A stretch of 64,000 nucleotides of DNA from Leishmania donovani (lineage: Eukaryota; Euglenozoa; Kinetoplastea; Trypanosomatida; Trypanosomatidae). The notes under the pieces are model-generated. The model did no database searches and had not been told where the DNA came from. It saw nothing but the letters and a program-made list of their open reading frames with translations. The position numbers and the translations under genes were made by a program. Below are positions 51,101 to 59,541 of this stretch, piece after piece. The DNA lies in contig NC_018242.1 in the NCBI RefSeq assembly GCF_000227135.1, forward strand, positions 280,440-344,439, given 5' to 3'. Position 1 is the first letter of the stretch. The number at the start of each line of letters is the position of its first letter.

Positions 51101-53162
51101 GGTACGGCTCGGCGTTGAAGTGCGGGCTTTTGAAGTGGTGCATTTGAAAGCCGCCGCCCGCCTCGACGATGAAGACATCCGTCAGAAGTGAGGCGAGTGC
51201 GGTGGGGGAGAGAAGCGACAGGCCGATGACGATGCTGCGGTTCGCCGTGCCCATGGCGAAGATCGGCATCGAGAGGACAAAGTAGATCAGCGGTGACACC
51301 AGCGTCGCCATGCGAGCACGGCTCAAGAAGGCAGAGACGAGGCCGCACAACGGGATCAGAGTGAGGGAGTACACGAACAGAATAATGAAGACAGCGAAGG
51401 GGTCCGAGCGCGGCGCGACGACGGCGCACAGGAGCACCGTCAGAAGGATGGAGATGAGCACATACTCGAAGAAGATGACCAAGAGAAAATTCAGCCAGAG
51501 GGAGGAGCGCCTCAGCCCCATAATACAGACGGACTCCTGGATGCACAGTTCCTTCTCCAGCACCACGCGCTTGGTCACCTGAGCGAAGGGGTAGAGGAGA
51601 GACATCACCATCACGAGGGCGACGAGAGAGGGGGAGAGCGAGAGCAGATACGGCGTATGTGCGGCGATGGTGGGGTAGGAGGCGATGACGGGGTAGATCT
51701 CCTTGAACGTGTACGGACTGACCGCGCCGTTGTGGAGGTTGGTTAGCGCTCCTGCCTCCGCCCTGCTCTCGTAGAAGTACGTGTACAACATCTGCTGCAG
51801 CGACAGAAAGCCAGAGGCGAGGAACATGTCGGTGCCGTCGTACGTGAAGCCTCCGCGAAACTCCAGCGACACTGTCGGCGACGACAGTGACGGCAACGCG
51901 GAGCTGTGCAGCTGCACTTGCACATCAAAGCCATCTGTAATGTCGTTGACGATGATCAGGCCCCAGGTGGAGTTGAGAACCTCATCTGAACCGTTGGCCT
52001 TTATGACTGCGTGCGCCTCTTCGACCGTGTCGAAGACACCACCGTAGACATACTCGAACATGGCGCAGTGCTTGCGAAAGTACTCGATCAGCGCCGCCGG
52101 CGTGTTCGCCGCGGGGGCGAAGTACAGCAGTCCCGAGTATGAGATGGAGTCGAAGCGAGTCGTGGCGGACAAGCCGATGCCGATGTTCGAGAGTGCCGCC
52201 AAAGCGGTGCGGGAACGGGAGTCCTTGGCCAGGCCGGCCTTCTTGGCCATCCACTGGTGCACGATGATTGAGTCGAGGGACGGTAGCGAGATGATGATGC
52301 CCATGAGGGAGTTTACGTAGTGCTTCACCACCATCGCAGGTTTCTTGAAGCCGCTAAGGTAGCACAACCCGTACACCGGAATTCCCGATTCGTCGCCGTC
52401 GCACGAGTAGGGAACTTCAAGGTGGGCGCACGGGTGCAGCCCGTTGATCGGTCGCGTCGTGTCGTTGTAGCAAATATACGTCATGTAGTCGTGCAAGTTC
52501 AGCTGGTAGCTGTACACGACAGGGGCGGTGAAGACGGTCTCGGGGATGGAATCGGTGCCGAAGGCGACGTTCAGGATGATCAGGAGAACGACAAAGAGCA
52601 GCGGCGAAACGACCTCGGCGATGATGAGCAGCTTCTGGCGCATGTACTGCTGCCCGGTGCGCTGGAGCAGCGCCAGCACCTGTGTCCACCGCGAAATATG
52701 CACGCCGCCGGTCTTAGTGATCACGCTGTACGGCTCCAGCTGAGCTGCAGACACGGAGAGCGTGCGGTGCAGCTCGTTGCTGTGGCCTAACGACACGGAG
52801 TCGCCGTCAGCGCGGTTCCAAAGCCCGTCGCTCGGCTCTGCCGAGCGTGGCTCAAAGAATGGCTCCAATGCCAGCAAGAAGCGAACTCGTGACGCACGGC
52901 GCTCCGCAGCGGGACGGCAACCGCCTGCCGCTGCGGCGACAGGGTTGGGGGTCTCGATCTCCAACACGTCCTCACTTTTACTGCTACTAAATGGCGCCGC
53001 CGGCGAGACGAGCTCCTGCGCTGTGGGAAAAACATAGCTATGCAGCGGAGGGGACGGTGGGGCTTCAGGGCATGCAGCTGCCACGGCGACTGCGCCAGTC
53101 TTTGCGCCACCGTCACTCTGGCGAGTGGCTGCGTCCCTGTTGCCTTTGCTCGTCAGCTGCAT
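45123..53162 (-). CDS. Full-length ABC transporter, subfamily A (ABCA)
   Basis: A 2679-residue protein beginning at the first in-frame ATG. After an unusually long cytosolic N-terminus (about 170 residues) comes a first membrane helix and a large non-cytosolic loop (about 210-480), then five more helices. NBD1 has Walker A GPNGAGKST (about 845), signature SCGQKRKLS (about 947) and Walker B VVLLDEPTAGMD (about 967). A long Ser/Ala linker precedes the second half, with its own loop and helices (about 1460-1860). Another linker precedes NBD2: Walker A GTNGAGKSS (about 2161), signature SSGNRRKLS (about 2264) and Walker B VLCLDEPTSGMD (about 2285). Both ATPase sites look complete. ABCA proteins move or flip lipids; in Leishmania, members have been tied to phospholipid traffic. 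The exact paralogue cannot be told. The length is high for the family because of the two linkers and the N-terminal extension. Confidence 0.95.
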   Translation of the reverse strand: MQLTSKGNRDAATRQSDGGAKTGAVAVAAACPEAPPSPPLHSYVFPTAQELVSPAAPFSSSKSEDVLEIETPNPVAAAAGGCRPAAERRASRVRFLLALEPFFEPRSAEPSDGLWNRADGDSVSLGHSNELHRTLSVSAAQLEPYSVITKTGGVHISRWTQVLALLQRTGQQYMRQKLLIIAEVVSPLLFVVLLIILNVAFGTDSIPETVFTAPVVYSYQLNLHDYMTYICYNDTTRPINGLHPCAHLEVPYSCDGDESGIPVYGLCYLSGFKKPAMVVKHYVNSLMGIIISLPSLDSIIVHQWMAKKAGLAKDSRSRTALAALSNIGIGLSATTRFDSISYSGLLYFAPAANTPAALIEYFRKHCAMFEYVYGGVFDTVEEAHAVIKANGSDEVLNSTWGLIIVNDITDGFDVQVQLHSSALPSLSSPTVSLEFRGGFTYDGTDMFLASGFLSLQQMLYTYFYESRAEAGALTNLHNGAVSPYTFKEIYPVIASYPTIAAHTPYLLSLSPSLVALVMVMSLLYPFAQVTKRVVLEKELCIQESVCIMGLRRSSLWLNFLLVIFFEYVLISILLTVLLCAVVAPRSDPFAVFIILFVYSLTLIPLCGLVSAFLSRARMATLVSPLIYFVLSMPIFAMGTANRSIVIGLSLLSPTALASLLTDVFIVEAGGGFQMHHFKSPHFNAEPYLIMIILACDCVLYLLLMIYLNAVLPQEWGTRKHPLFFIIEPWVWLKDTCGICRRNAQRGSASEPASEPTGTTTALDVVRLTKERHESGTATATSQKQQRPGALAFDPRISRDSSTDDEKNIGVRISHLCKYFQRNGKRFAAVDNVSWNMYRGEIAVLLGPNGAGKSTTINMITGMLAADSGDCFIEGHSITQNVAEARHEIGYCPQHNILWPDLTCREHLEFYGKIKGLRGAELEDAVVDILRSVDLEEKVDAIPAQMSCGQKRKLSVAISFVGRNRVVLLDEPTAGMDTAARRHTWSLLRAMTQHHTIMLTTHFMDEADLLGDNIAIVTEGVLQCAGSTAFLRQYAGVGYTLRFDLTPVPAQEDGDAARQAKVAAVWAELHQLVMSHLPDSTLVLQTDAEVVYQLRLSTDARLPEFLKDMESRGNRQLHIRGYALRAPTLEDVFMRVVEHQIAPSSQVAVVRAADEAAAREQVAGEKDGGRTSSGPPAAPSSPLVRHFVNRRMSRASLHYLNNESTLNYGNNAEPSDGDEYPMTDLAAASPTQHQAPSDVVGARSMAAAGPDGGDADGVHIAGVPENNNASVTGLRKRESRSRSPNYHENADGAPSFSAQFPQEVVGSEDFCAVANRPLAGPAPSVRRTTTAALTAQQQQRQGSTTTDVSNSGIPGVATVAARVHRPDRVPCPPLSEAMVSESAAQTSAAPVPTTTAAAAAAGTNPSVRSEAFLYKLVTDHHLTKVWESRQTSQRWHLWGLQLRGMMYKRFFCAIRDPRMHFFQIVCPILCIFLAMSLQLVEGGTEGTLYLSPSVFDVESAMQVSGCTNYMGDVARMHEYGHNFSKVSFSDPNFVSSTDMSSELLDTWFTHSRNRFMSLQCGDPDVQLYLTFFYQDVIGTRQVSTLLYNTSSRNSLPIAMHMMYAIAYFGALGTSADAAAATYTMSLTGLPQDAKATQATSAISSILIGTVFLIPLTFLPANPVAWVAKEYESRARHLQTASGLFYLVYWIGNFLFDFTAYVVSMIFIVVTFLIFRRWEYVGCETIGATIASFSTYGVCYCWCSYMVSFAFTEHTTAQIVVLGVSFLTGFLCVMLVFVLSLLETTLSASNTLRWVFRLLPPYSIGEVILNLALLEQKKMTDPSLAAWSMSITGWPVIYMAVEAPIFAAITLLWDHPNRRAVVDQLSVWWAARRCRCCGGSRCWRHRTQKADRRGRQATMPDAVAVAVDGTSATPVSAAAASPGAPPPSAVSPILRSHDNGSPANGANETAEVAGTGTSALMQGAPPRAKVIVPDPSRSPHKEWGEEPVASNATPLPMTPISAADAIVGGGVVGLTGPTRMGVTGAQQSQQQLMSGRSVSNRTNSATLPEMIYPPPRWCKAEVLRRRQEEDSDVEEERGAVYQAERQHFAEQTALSIRAASSRRHSRQPTGSDSKEKCQKEAEPTVASCDAVRLVDLRKVYRAPRKVAVSALTLSIMHGEVFSFLGTNGAGKSSALSIITQEQLPTSGRAYVCGNDVVRESRRAARCLGYCPQLDACLDLLTVTEHLLLYAMVRGVPVGQLESLVTSLLIICNLTQYRHASARQLSSGNRRKLSVAIALIGAPKVLCLDEPTSGMDPLARQLLWRAIDRVSRKCCIILTTHHLDEVEALADCVGIMVDGGLRCFGDMPHLKHKYAGNAYELTLRVSPGARRCAQKRREEQRQRPAAEAGVSPVADCQRSNASTAHGLSNKNQGSTINSALGRRMSTSYAGKDLIDTSDDIFQFMLKAFPSALLIEVFNNERYIYTLPATRDVADAMQQLLQQQRSQRSMQLVQTPLVSAKNYVGQHSAMSTAKKSPPIVRLSEVFETLRAAQAELGITEYSVSQVSLEQLFLRVCSAEETLNQDRRHNRASAASPTSQSTTFVVNSNTCSGVTPHGHLLQRQGSRASFIARSSAAAMSDSGASPSRRRLSMPSYGSLPGGTTAPRVTFAEYRRQRALWRLRTEAAEPHLTPSKQQRVAQPDH

Positions 53163-53810
53163 CGTGCCGTTATCTGTCCGGCGGCGTCGGTGAGTCTGTG
53201 CAGATGGAAGGTTGCAGAGAGGGTGTGCTAGGGATAACCGAGGAGACCCCGAAAGAAAGACAAAGAAATACCCCCCAAAGAATAAAGGCGCCTAGCTGTA
53301 CCGCTGGGCCAACACGCCAACCGACAAACAGGAGGAGGCCGCGGACAACGTACACGCAGACGCGGAACTCAGTGAGCCAGGGAGCGAAGGGGGAGGGGGG
53401 GGGCAGGGGCAGGTGTGCGAACGGGACTTCAACCGCAGGGTTCTGTCCTTCGCTCCTTAGCGTTGTTGATTCGACCGGCGCGCGACGGCGGCCAGCGTCT
53501 TCGGAAATACAAGCGAAAAGAAGGCAAACAAATAGTGAGTGAGGGCGGCCAAAAAAGAATAACGTTTGAAGCGGGTGCAGGCGTGCGCGCACACGCCCAT
53601 CACGCACTCACCACTCACACACGCATGTATGCACGCATGCATGGATAGATGAGTACAACAACAAAAGGGCGAGAGGAGGAAAGGAAAGGCGAAGGGGACA
53701 AGCGGGTGCACTGCGCTAAATCGAGGCGAATGCAGCCACCCGCACGAAAGGATAGACAAGCTACTGGGAGATGATGCCCCTCTACAGAAAGAAACTATGA
53801 ATATAAATAT

Positions 53811-53845
<35 letters not shown>

Positions 53846-53949
53846 AGTATTACGTATGGGTAGGCGTTTGAACACTTGCGTGCCTTCGCCGGCGTGAGGA
53901 GAGTGAATGAAGAGGGCTGGAGAAGGAGGGACGGGAGGGAGAGGGGATG
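53163..53949. other. 5' flank of the ABCA gene
   Basis: G/A-rich on the plus strand. On the minus strand a TC-rich tract (plus about 53245-53265) followed by an AG near 53229 is a candidate splice acceptor. No gene was recognised. Confidence 0.5.
53800..53845. repeat. (AT)n microsatellite
   Basis: About 45 bases of ATATAAATATAT-type sequence, next to the degenerate element that follows. Confidence 0.9.
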
Positions 53950-55600
53950 GGGAAGGTGTAAAGAAGACAGGCCGTGTCACCAGCAGCATGCGCATGGTCC
54001 GAGAACCCAAAGTACGGAGAGGCGTGTGCAGCCGTGCCGCGAAACACCGAGCCACACGACGCCGAAGAGGTCCGGATAGAAGGGCCGCGCCACGACTTGG
54101 CTTCGCCTCCGCAGCACGGTAAGGCGCTACTTTGGCGCTGGAGGCGCTTAGGAAGCTCTGCGGGGTCAGACGGCAGACTTCGTCCCAGCTGCTGGCCGTC
54201 TTCCCAGCGAGGAGCCGGCGATGATTCACCAAAGGTGCGACGTAGCGGGAAAAGGGTAGCAAGTCGGACTGCGTCGTCGGCCGTGCTGGACGCAGCGGCA
54301 GGAGAGCCCCTTCGGCCCGTCATGCCGTGTTGAGGAGCGTCCGTTCGCGATGAGCCCCCCCTCCCCCTCAGTTGGCGAGGCAGACGGACCCAACGGCGCG
54401 CATATTTGTGTGTGCGGAAGGGACTTTTGCGGCAAGAGTCGCACGAGGGCGTTGGCGGCACATTTTTCTCCCGTTTCTGCCGCCTTGAGTGTGCTCGCGC
54501 CTGGGCCTCCTCCTCCGCCCCTGTGTTGCTGTTGTTTTAGGTGAGGGCCTCTGTGCTTCGTGATGACGGCGTCGCGTTCGGTCGACCGGTGCTGGCTAGC
54601 GCGTGCCCACGCTGCGGCCTCCGGCTCAGCGCAGAAGGCTTCGGCTATTCCGTCCACTAAGGGCCTCGTCTTTGGTCCGAGGGGCACCGAGAACGAAACG
54701 CCGTCCGTGCCGCGCTTGCGTCACGAAGAAGTCGAACGCCGCCTTCAAGGCGTGCACGCTGTCCTCGTTGTTCGGGCTGCTGATGTCCCGGGCGAACGCG
54801 GTGTTGTATTCNNNNNNNNNNNNNNNNNNNNNNNNNNNNNNNNNNNNNNNNNNNNNNNNNNNNNNNNNNNNNNNNNNNNNNNNNNNNNNNNNNNNNNNNN
54901 NNNNNNNNNNNNNNNNNNNNNNNNNNNNNNNNNNNNNNNNNNNNNNNNNNNNNNNNNNNNNNNNNNNNNNNNNNNNNNNNNNNNNNNNNNNNNNNNNNNN
55001 NNNNNNNNNNNNNNNNNNNNNNNNNNNNNNNNNNNNNNNNNNNNNNNNNNNNNNNNNNNNNNNNNNNNNNNNNNNNNNNNNNNNNNNNNNNNNNNNNNNN
55101 NNNNNNNNNNNNNNNNNNNNNNNNNNNNNNNNNNNNNNNNNNNNNNNNNNNNNNNNGCTGCGCCACGTGGTGAAGAGCAGTGCCGTCTGCCTGGGATAGC
55201 CCGTTCCTGCTGAGGCGCTCAGAGGGCATTTTGCGGATGGCTGGAAGAGCGTCCGTAGGTCGTCCTCCGGTGTGAGGCGAGCCGCGATGGAGCTTGTTCT
55301 GCTTGCGGCGAATCCCGTCGCTGAGCGTACCCATGTAACGCTCGGGGTCAACGCCCCCGGGGCTTGGCGGAGGAGGTGGGGGCGATCCCCCCTCCCTCCT
55401 TAAGGTGAAGGATTTCGATATGAGAAGGCCGCCCCTCCCTAGACCCCCCGATGGACCCAGGGAGGATGGGGTACGGCCTGCCACCTGTGCAGTCGTCGGG
55501 TGATCTATGCAAACATGAGAGAGAGGGTATGCCGGCTGTGCTGCGCCAGCCCGTGCACGGGGGCTGTCGTTCGGGTCCAATCAGGCGGACTCGACTCGGG
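53950..55600 (-). mobile_element. Degenerate protein-coding element, possibly a TATE-like transposon remnant
   Basis: On the minus strand, protein-like segments appear in different frames and are broken by stops. Near 55330-55160 there is RTSSIAARLTPEDDLRTLF followed by AGTGYPRQTALLFTTWRS, which loosely resembles the TGxR...aLxLrW box of tyrosine recombinases. The same frame emerges from the N gap with EYNTAFARDISSPNNEDSVH and stops near 54626. A further segment lies at 54250-53960 (RYVAPLVNHRRLLAGKTASS, later GPLRRRVARCFAARL). Tyrosine recombinases are encoded by TATE elements of some Leishmania. On the plus strand of the same block, two short Cys/His patches (CVCGRDFC...H at about 54407 and CPRCGLRLSAEGFGYSVH at about 54607) are an alternative, retrotransposon-like reading. 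The texture differs from the surrounding UTR-like spacer. The family is uncertain. Confidence 0.3.
54812..55156. other. Assembly gap (345 N)
   Basis: Undetermined bases within the degenerate element. Gaps in such assemblies often mark repeats. Confidence 0.99.
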
Positions 55601-57549
55601 TCGGGGCCCCGTCTAGACGAGGAACGTCATCGCCGAAGAGTGGATGCTGGAGCCGCTCGCTGAGGAAGGTGCTTGTGAGGGAGTGCAGGAGGGTGTGTGG
55701 ATTGGCGCTGAATAGATGGGAAGAAGGAGGACAAGAAGGGAAGTGTCAAGGTCGTGTTTGGGATGGTTAAGAGGTGAGGGTGGTGGTGGCGGGGACGCTG
55801 TACGGCTGCAACCAATCTTGAGATATATGTGCGGTAGCCGTGGAGATTCAGACCAGCACACGCACACACACAGACCGACACAGGCTCTCGAAGAGGTGTG
55901 GTGGGGCGTTGCCCGTGATGATGATGGAGGATGACGAGTTGTGCTGATGAAAGGCAGAGAAATGAAGAAGGCCGGTGGAGAGCAAAAAGGAGAGAGACAT
56001 GCTGCAGTAATTCACGCGGCCAGTCAATACGGCATAAAGTCTTCGAAACAACAAAGAAATGAGCGCCCGTGCGTATCGGTACAACACACGCGTGTTTTGG
56101 GATGTCGTACGCACGTGCTTGTGACTGATGACCCGTGTGCCCGTCGCACACACCTGCTGATGCTCTGCATGCGAGATGACACACCACGACAGCCCGTGAT
56201 AGAGCAATAAGGGGGAGGGACACGGGGAGAGATCTGCGTTTAGGAAAGCAGCAGAGGGGAATGCAAGCCTTTTTCACCATCATCCCCGGCTACGCACCCT
56301 CTCTCGTGCTGACGCACACATCCACACAGAGAGCTTCGCACATTCAATGGAGTTGCTGTGACGCGCCGCGTGCGCAGGGATGCTCATGCGTTCATGAGCC
56401 ATTGCCAAAATCGACCACAAAACTTCGTCCTTGTGTGTGCCCTCCTCTTCTCTGATGAGCTCCAATACGTTTCGCAACGGCCTCGCTGCGCGCGGAAAGA
56501 AGACGAAGACCAAAAGACACACCCCACGCACGCACGGCGGACAGGAAGTGACAGAGGAGGGAGAGGGAGGGGGAGGGGGGCATCTGCCGTCTCTGCGCTG
56601 TAGCAGATTGACACACACACACACACACACACGCAGATACACACACGATCCAGTCGCAACGAAGAGGCACAAGAGAGAGAAAAAAACAGCAACAAGATGA
56701 ATAAAAAAAAACAAAGGAGATGCTTGAGCGGAGATTTGTGACGCGCGTGTGTGAGTCTGTGCCTGCCTGCCTGCCTGTCGCCTGAATGGATACAGGTCCC
56801 CAGTCGGTGGAGAGGAGGACACCTTCCTCTATTACAGAGGTGCTTCCTCTCACTTTTTCTCTCGCGCCCCCACCGAGGCGCGCACAGACACGCTCACAGA
56901 ACGCCACCACAAAGACGCTCCACTCGCGACGCAACAGGCGGAAGCAAATATCAGAGAGATTGAGAGGAAGGGTAAAGGATCAAGGCAGCGGCGTACACAG
57001 CGCTGTCCGGGCAATCACACACAGCCACACACACACACACACGGGGAGGGAGGGAGGGAGGGAGAGAGAGGCAGGCGCCTTTGCGCCACGTACAGGAGCA
57101 CGGAAAGACGGAATATATAAAAGAAAGACGTAGGAAGAAAGCAGCATGTGTGTGCGCGCACACACATACACACAAGATACGATTAGACCCACGTCGGTGC
57201 GCCCAATGACTATCAGAAGAAGATGAAGAGACAAGATGAACACCGCAGACAACGGGCTCACAGGAGGAGGAGGAGGAGGACGCAGTGGAGAGAGGTAGGG
57301 GGGGGGGACGGGGAGGGGCGGTGACGAGAATGAGCGTGTGTATGTGTCTGCGCCATCAGTGTTCTTCTTACGCTTAGGAAGCGGGCAGGAAGCTGCTGCT
57401 GCTGCTGCTGCTGGTGGTGGCGGTGGTGCTGGTGGTGGTGAGAGCGACCATCGCCGTTACAAAGTGTGTACCGCCGTACACTTGCGTGCCCCCTCCTCTG
57501 CCCGCTTGCAACGCATAAGCTCCAGCACTCACGAAGATACACATTCTGC
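55601..57549. other. 3' flank of the kinase gene
   Basis: G/A-rich on the plus strand with CA microsatellites at 56611-56632 and 57026-57042, GGGA repeats near 57045-57070 and a CTG/GGT repeat. Open frames such as 55627-56283 (minus) read as UTR composition. No gene was recognised. Confidence 0.6.
57391..57440. repeat. (CTG)n then (GGT)n trinucleotide repeat
   Basis: Seven CTG-type units pass into GGT-rich units. On the sense strand of the kinase transcript this is a CAG-type repeat in the 3' UTR. Confidence 0.85.
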
Positions 57550-59541
57550 TTAGTTGAAGAGATCGGCGAAGGGGTCCCTCTTGGCTGTCGCCCGGGCCGT
57601 GGGTGGCTGGCTTGTTTCCGGCTGCTGGCTCGGCTGCTGGCCCGGCTGCTGGCCCGGCACAGGGGCCAGAAAGTTCGTGAATGGCTGCTGCTGCTGCGGA
57701 GGAGGAGGAGGAGGAGCGTAGTTGTTCGCGTTGCTAACGCCGTATCCCCACGAGGCCTGCTGCTGGTTCTGAGGCTGTTGCATTGGGTACCCGCCACCCC
57801 CCATCACAGGCGCTCCACTACCCCAGCCGCCCATCGCCATCTGCTGTGGCGCTTGGCCATAGGTGCTCATCATTGGGTACGACGGGTGTAGCTGCGGCGC
57901 CGAAGTACTGAAGAGATCACTGGCGCTGAATGCGTCCTTCTCCGGCGGCTGATGAGTCGCGGGCGGAGCTGAGGGACTCATGACAGGCGGGGCCTGAGAA
58001 GTTGGGAACACTGTCGGCGACGCACTGGCAAAGAGGTCGTCAAAGACGTCCCTCTCGGCCCCGTTGTTCGCCCTGGTGGGTGCCGGCGCCGCGCTGCTCT
58101 CCTGAGGCTCCATTGGCGGGGAGTCTCGGAGACCGGCCGCCGCCTTGGCGCGCCTCCACGCTTCCTGCTGCTCCATGATGATCTGATGACGGCACTCCGC
58201 CACCGCGGGGTCGTCGTCCGCTGGGTCGCCGCCGAGGACTATCATTGCTTCCTGCACCGCATCGCTGTCGACGACAGCGTTATCTCTGCCGTTTCCGCGG
58301 TCATCGGGGGGTTGATGTCTGTTGACGTGGCCGTAGACGCGTTCTTGGCCGCTGAGGCCGCGGCTGTCCAGTTGCTCGTGCCCGGGCTCGTTGTACGAGA
58401 CTGGCGGTGCCTTCGGCGGTGGGGCGCGCCCCAGAACCTTCACGTCCTGCTCCTCCCACCCTTCCGGCCACTCGGTCTTGGTGAAGCAGAAGGTGCCGAG
58501 GTGACGGCTGCAGTCCTCGTCGAAGCGCATGTAGTTGGTTAGCGCGAAGACGTCCCAGCGGGAGCACGGGTCGGGGTCCAGCAGGTGCTCGGCCATGACC
58601 CGCAGCGACGTTGTGTAGGAAGTCATCGCTTGCGAGGGGAAAGTGACAACCCAGTTCTCCTTGCCAATGGTGGTGCTTGGGTCGAAGGGGAGACACAGGT
58701 ACATCATGTAGTAGAGCAGCACGCCCATTGCCCACATGTCTGTCTTCTCGCAGATGCGCTTCTTGCTCCACGGGTCCGCCATCTCCGGCGCGCGGAAGGC
58801 TGGGTTTGTGTGCATCTGAATATCTGCAATCGCCATGTTCGCCTCCTCGCGGGTTTCGCACTGGTACGCCTCCGTGGTGGCGTTGCCGAAGTTTGTCAGC
58901 TTGTACGCGGTGGGGCCGGCGTGCTTGTTGTTGATGAGGATGTTCTCGGGGCGGATGTCGCGGTGCGTGATGGGCGGCTGCTGCGCGTGCAGGTACCCGA
59001 CAGCGCTCGTCACAGCGAACATGACATGGCAAATCTCGGCCTCGGTCAGCCGGGTTCCGGGGCCGGTGCCGGCGCTGCTGCGGATGCGGCGGTAAAGGTT
59101 GTTGGAGCAGTATTCCATCGCGATGCTGACGCCGAGGCGTCCCTCACTGCGCGAGATTTCGCTGTGGTACACGCGCACAATATTCTTGTCCTCTATGTGA
59201 GAGACGATATCGACCTCCTTGTGCGCCTCCGTGACCTGGTCCACCCCGAAGAATGATCGCTTCAGGGCCAGATGCCGCGGGAACTCGGGCAGGTGGTTCG
59301 TGTTCTCCACCAGGTACACGTACGAGCTGCCGCCCTCGCCGTATTTCGTGGAGCGCTGACGGCCTACCATGTAGGGCGGCGGCACGTCGCTGATCTTCTG
59401 CAGGACGCGAAACGGGCGGCCCACGAGGATAATCGACTCGCTGCCGTCGCCGTGGTACTGCTGCACCTTGTTCTTGGCAGAGAATCCTTTGTCCCTGCGG
59501 TGGCCGCCACCGCTGCGAAGAGAGCCGCCGAGGAAGTTCAT
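57550..59541 (-). CDS. NAK-family (AAK1/Ark-like) protein kinase with NFG in place of DFG
   Basis: A 663-residue protein. The ATG at 59541 gives MNFLGGSLRSGG. The kinase domain spans about residues 60-345: a relaxed glycine loop YGEGGSSYVYLVEN (about 65-78) like that of AAK1/GAK, LALKRSFF (catalytic Lys about 95), HRDIRPENIL (about 192-201; Arg where most kinases have Lys), and LTNFGNATTEAY, in which the DFG aspartate is Asn (codon AAC). The 'FGxATTE' context is a hallmark of the numb-associated kinase family. The C-terminal third is Pro/Gln-rich and carries DDLFAS, SDLFST and a terminal DPFADLF. Such DPF/DLF motifs bind the AP-2 appendage, which supports a role in clathrin-mediated endocytosis. 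Loss of the metal-binding Asp suggests weak or no catalysis (pseudokinase or scaffold), unless it is a sequence error. Confidence 0.85.
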   Translation of the reverse strand: MNFLGGSLRSGGGHRRDKGFSAKNKVQQYHGDGSESIILVGRPFRVLQKISDVPPPYMVGRQRSTKYGEGGSSYVYLVENTNHLPEFPRHLALKRSFFGVDQVTEAHKEVDIVSHIEDKNIVRVYHSEISRSEGRLGVSIAMEYCSNNLYRRIRSSAGTGPGTRLTEAEICHVMFAVTSAVGYLHAQQPPITHRDIRPENILINNKHAGPTAYKLTNFGNATTEAYQCETREEANMAIADIQMHTNPAFRAPEMADPWSKKRICEKTDMWAMGVLLYYMMYLCLPFDPSTTIGKENWVVTFPSQAMTSYTTSLRVMAEHLLDPDPCSRWDVFALTNYMRFDEDCSRHLGTFCFTKTEWPEGWEEQDVKVLGRAPPPKAPPVSYNEPGHEQLDSRGLSGQERVYGHVNRHQPPDDRGNGRDNAVVDSDAVQEAMIVLGGDPADDDPAVAECRHQIIMEQQEAWRRAKAAAGLRDSPPMEPQESSAAPAPTRANNGAERDVFDDLFASASPTVFPTSQAPPVMSPSAPPATHQPPEKDAFSASDLFSTSAPQLHPSYPMMSTYGQAPQQMAMGGWGSGAPVMGGGGYPMQQPQNQQQASWGYGVSNANNYAPPPPPPQQQQPFTNFLAPVPGQQPGQQPSQQPETSQPPTARATAKRDPFADLFN

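Noticed and set aside
55627..56283. 218-codon minus-strand frame downstream of the kinase
   Set aside because: UTR composition with CA repeats; no protein-like segments.
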